From Suillus spraguei (taxonomy: Eukaryota > Basidiomycota > Agaricomycetes > Boletales > Suillaceae), in assembly GCA_016800925.1 (NCBI GenBank), contig JABCPU010000015.1, positions 62,001-126,000 of the forward strand: DNA of 64,000 nucleotides, given 5' to 3'. The notes below the pieces were generated by a model. It saw only the letters and a list, made by a program, of their open reading frames with translations, was not told the DNA's origin and did not search any database. Within the stretch, counting starts at the first letter, position 1. Each line of letters starts with the position of its first letter. Position numbers and translations under genes: made by a program. Below are positions 60,974-64,000 of the stretch, one piece after another.

Positions 60974-63900
60974 TTACCCAGTGTACACTGAAAGCTCGAT
61001 CTTTTTCAGTAGTCCCTTGAGTGTGTTACTACTTCGGTTGCAATGGTGTTGCAGCCAACCCTCCATTTCATGTCTTATATCACTAAGCTCCTCGCACAGG
61101 GGCAACTTGCCATCTGGACGCACGAGACAAGGATTGAGCAAGAGATCGAATAACCTCATCCATAAGTCATTCTGCCAGTAGCGCTTGAATGGCGTGGTGA
61201 CCTTGTAAGGGGATTGAGGGGTGATAGATGATGTTTCGATGTATTTGCCAAACAGCATGCAGTAGATGATGCCAGCGAGACCAAAGTAGTCAGTCTGATA
61301 TGTCCAGGGTCGGTGCTCCCTTAGCTCAAAACAGTCTCGTGCGTCTGTTGCCCAGTCACCAACGAATTGTTGGTTTTGAGGAAAGAGGGACGTGTCGAGC
61401 GTCCGCCCGAAATCGATGACCTTGACGCCCTTGTATTTCCAGCCACCTTCACCCGAGGGCTGATATATACTAGAGAGGGAAGATGCGTTGCCTGGAACGT
61501 CTTCGAGGCGTAGGAGGCAATTGTCAATCTTGAGATCGCCATGGATGAACCCTGCGCTGTGCATTCCTTCGAGGAAGCGCATGATCTCGATCGTGAAAAA
61601 CATGACGAGGAGCTCATCAAGACATGCTCCTTGCTGCGAGATGCCAGCAGTGCCAGCACGGTTGACGATGTCCAGCAGGGTGCCTTGCGGGCATAGCTGC
61701 ATAAGGAGGTGGCTTTCGTCGCGATATGCGTAGAGAGCATACGGTAAGACGAGGGAACGGCGGAGTGGCTCGGGGAGCGTGCGGTGGATTCTGCGTAGGA
61801 CATGGAATTCCCATAAGTTTCGAGGCTTCACAACTTTCAGAGCAAGCATTGAAGAACCGCTCTCCTCATCGTCTTCATCCAAGTCCTCGTCATCGTCCTC
61901 GTCATCTTCGTTCTTGGACGAAGCTTCTCGAGCTGCAAACACTGCTCCAAAGCCGCCTTCGCCTAGTTTATCCACCACTTTCAGTCTCTTTCCTTCCAGG
62001 GTGATCATGAATGCATCGTTCTCAAACCCCTTGGAGCTTGAGCCACTCCCTCGCCTGCTCTTCTTGGCTGCGAACTTCTGTAGGCCCTCGAGCATGCCTG
62101 AGTCTTGCCCTCGCAGGTCATGAAAATCTTCATCTCCAGGTAAGAGAGAAAGCAGTGTGGACATAATTGTAGGGTCGAAGGGATTACAGGGGTTCGATGG
62201 TCTAAATGCAGACACTACCGCAAGAGCGTCTGAGAGGCTGAGCGTCCCTGTGCGTTCCTCGATCACTTCCAGCTCTGCTTGCTGGTATTGCGGGACCGAT
62301 CCTGGACGGTCATACGAAGCGAACGATGAGTCTGACTCCTCCCCATCATGCACATATCCTCGTTCATGTTCGTCTTCCTCTCTTAGCTCTGCAGCGAGTC
62401 GTTCTGCAGCCTCTACTGCACCATTCTCATGAGGCGTAGGAAACCCGCGAGTGCTGAACTCAAAGGTACGTTCTGTGATGGGTGTCATCACGTTTATCCT
62501 GCCGAACCGACCTCCAAGAGGCTGCGGTTGCTCCTCTTCGTATTCTTCTTCGAACTGATCGCTGATGCTTGAAGATGAGGAGAAAGGTACATCAGGTTCT
62601 CCCTCGATATAGCCATCCTCAAAAGGTTCGTCACTCGAGGAGAAGTTCGGCTGAGGGTCGTCTGTGGGATCACTGGATTCATCGGTGTAGGTCTCGGACG
62701 CCGGCGTCCTTGGTGCTTGAGGAGCCTCACGCTCTATCTGGTTTTCAGACATGGCAACTGTGCTGGTATCCACAAATGCCTTGAATGTGCTCGGCTTCGG
62801 GGTGAAAACGTGTCCTGCGTTCTCGCTACCATCATGCGATGATGGCGGGCGACTGAAAACCTTGAAAGGCGTTTTGGAGTCAACGAATGCGACGAATGGT
62901 GCTGCCTCCGGTTTAGAACCAGGAGGCTGAAAGAGACTTGCGTTCTCATTCAGAGGACTACCCTTCGCTCCCTGTGAGTTGGGTCGGGTGAGGGGTTCCT
63001 TCTGAGATACGGGAGTGAAGACGCGGGAGAATACACTGGCTTTGACTTTGACGTTCTCGTTTTCTCGTCCCGAGTTTTCTTCGGAGATGACTTTGAGGGT
63101 GGCGGGAGGTTTGAAAGAGGTAGCAGGAGTGCTGTCCTTCGTTGTGAGAGCGCGCCGACCCATGTCGGGAGTAACAAATGATTGTTTTGAGGGTTCGTCC
63201 ACGAAGGGTTTGAACTACCAGTAGATTTAGCATTGAATAAAGGCAAGCAATGTTTGTTTTGGCACCTTTACCGCAGGGGTGCTATTCTCCTTGCGGTTCG
63301 CATTCTCGTCGACAAAAGGTTTGAACGGACCTTTCATCCATAGAAATACAAATGAGCCCCGAGATCAAAGTGAATTTCTGCTTACCCGGTGTCTTAGCAT
63401 TCTCATCCTCCGCTCGGACAACAGGTGGTGACTGTTTTGTTGCTGTCATGGGTTCAATCCTCTTCACCGGCGCATGCTTGCTCCCAGGCATCATCCGTTT
63501 TACAGTCTTATCTGGGGAGTTATACATTCCAAACACATCTGCCAGCGCCTCTTTCGTATTGATCGTGACTGTTGGCTCTCCTAAAGTCACAATGCTCTTG
63601 CGCTTCCCGTACCCCATGTTCTGTGTGCTCCGTGTGCCATCATCGTTGAAGTTCACTCGGACGGTCTCGCGTGACTCTGAAGGTGGGGGTGAACCCCATT
63701 TCTTGTTAAGAAGTCCCATGGAGCGGGCGCGCACTTCAGCGGCGCTGTATTCGACGCCGTCTCCAGTGAAAAGCAGTGAGAGATTGAAACGCAGCTTCTC
63801 TGGGCGCCTCCCCGGGACAGGAGGAGCGAGCATTGGAGCATAGCGGCTATGAGCTCTAGGGCTCGATGCAGAGGCTTGAGGAGTACTAGATTTAGAGGAT

Positions 63901-64000
63901 GATGATGGCTTCGAAGTACTTGAGGACGAAGCAGGTGGTGGATTGTGGTTCTTGAGGGGATTACGGCGGAGGGCATCGATTTCTTGGGACCCACTCGGTC
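60974..64000 (-). CDS. BUB1: Bub1/MadBub-type spindle-checkpoint kinase (5' end outside window)
   Basis: Partial: the TPR N-terminus lies beyond 64000. From the right edge: RKSIVTLGEPTVTINTKEAL with FGMYN, the conserved Mad3/Bub1 segment after the TPR; then, across two introns (donors near 63389 and 63275), PFKPFVDENANRKENSTP followed by FKPFVDEPSKQS. This contains a KEN box between two FKPFVDE repeats that resemble ABBA motifs; two more FxxFVD copies follow (FVAFVDSK, FKAFVDTS). A long acidic, Ser-rich linker leads to the kinase: GEGGFGAVF, ALKVVK, FIHGDLKIDNCLL (HGD as in Bub1) and KVIDFGRTLD, ending SVYTG with stop at 60974. It acts at kinetochores in checkpoint signalling. Kinase and KEN box in one gene point to an unsplit MadBub. 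Confidence 0.88.

Noticed and set aside
63352..63843. 163-residue plus-strand ORF
   Set aside because: Antisense to the Bub1 segment with the conserved TVTINTKEAL motif.

Overview
The window is nuclear DNA of a filamentous basidiomycete, most likely an Agaricomycete. The evidence is many short GT-AG introns (about 45-80 nt), closely packed genes, and gene families typical of that group: a Rom2-type Rho GEF, a cullin-3, DM9-domain proteins, F-box/LRR families and an RNase H-bearing LINE. I do not assign a genus. There are no operons, so neighbours are independent genes unless stated. Exon borders were read by eye, and spans given for spliced genes include introns.

Layout. 0-3.4 kb: a foldback repeat, a frameshifted DM9-domain gene and a 5'-truncated pseudogene copy of a membrane protein. 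3.4-7.1 kb (-): Rom2-like RHO1 GEF (DH-PH-CNH). 7.3-8.3 kb (-): an unidentified spliced gene. 8.4-10.9 kb (-): a single-pass membrane protein with an N-terminal Atg8-interaction-like motif. 12.0-15.9 kb (+): exportin-T. 16.2-19.2 kb (+): cullin-3, whose N-terminus is assembled from tiny exons. 19.3-32.2 kb: an F-box gene (-) split by a LINE retrotransposon (+), which is itself interrupted by a hAT DNA transposon (-). Both insertions have exact target-site duplications. 32.7-33.0 kb (+): a 73-residue V-ATPase subunit e. 34.1-35.0 kb: six tandem copies of a tRNA-Leu-like sequence. 35.1-48.0 kb: a segmentally duplicated zone. It holds two inverted copies of a decayed F-box/LRR gene, a complete and a truncated copy of an MPU1-like PQ-loop gene, and the longer copy of the membrane protein whose fragment lies at 2.8 kb. 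Between the arms lie a predicted mitochondrial protein (-) and an ER J-protein (Scj1/ERdj3 type, +). 49.9-54.3 kb: a small four-TM protein (+), an MDR-family enone/alkenal reductase (+) and an aquaporin-family channel (-). 54.4-57.4 kb: unresolved. 57.4-60.7 kb (+): ataxin-2/Pbp1 homologue. 61.0-64.0 kb (-): Bub1/MadBub checkpoint kinase, running off the right edge.

Most recognised genes are housekeeping: cell-wall integrity signalling, tRNA export, ubiquitin ligation, ER folding, lipid-linked sugar use, vacuolar acidification, RNA granules and the spindle checkpoint. The unusual biology is structural. It comprises a two-level nested transposon insertion, a tandem tRNA-derived array, and repeated inverted and direct duplications across 2.8-48 kb. 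The most speculative functional lead is the 8.4-10.9 kb protein, which has the layout of a selective-autophagy (nuclear/ER-phagy) receptor.
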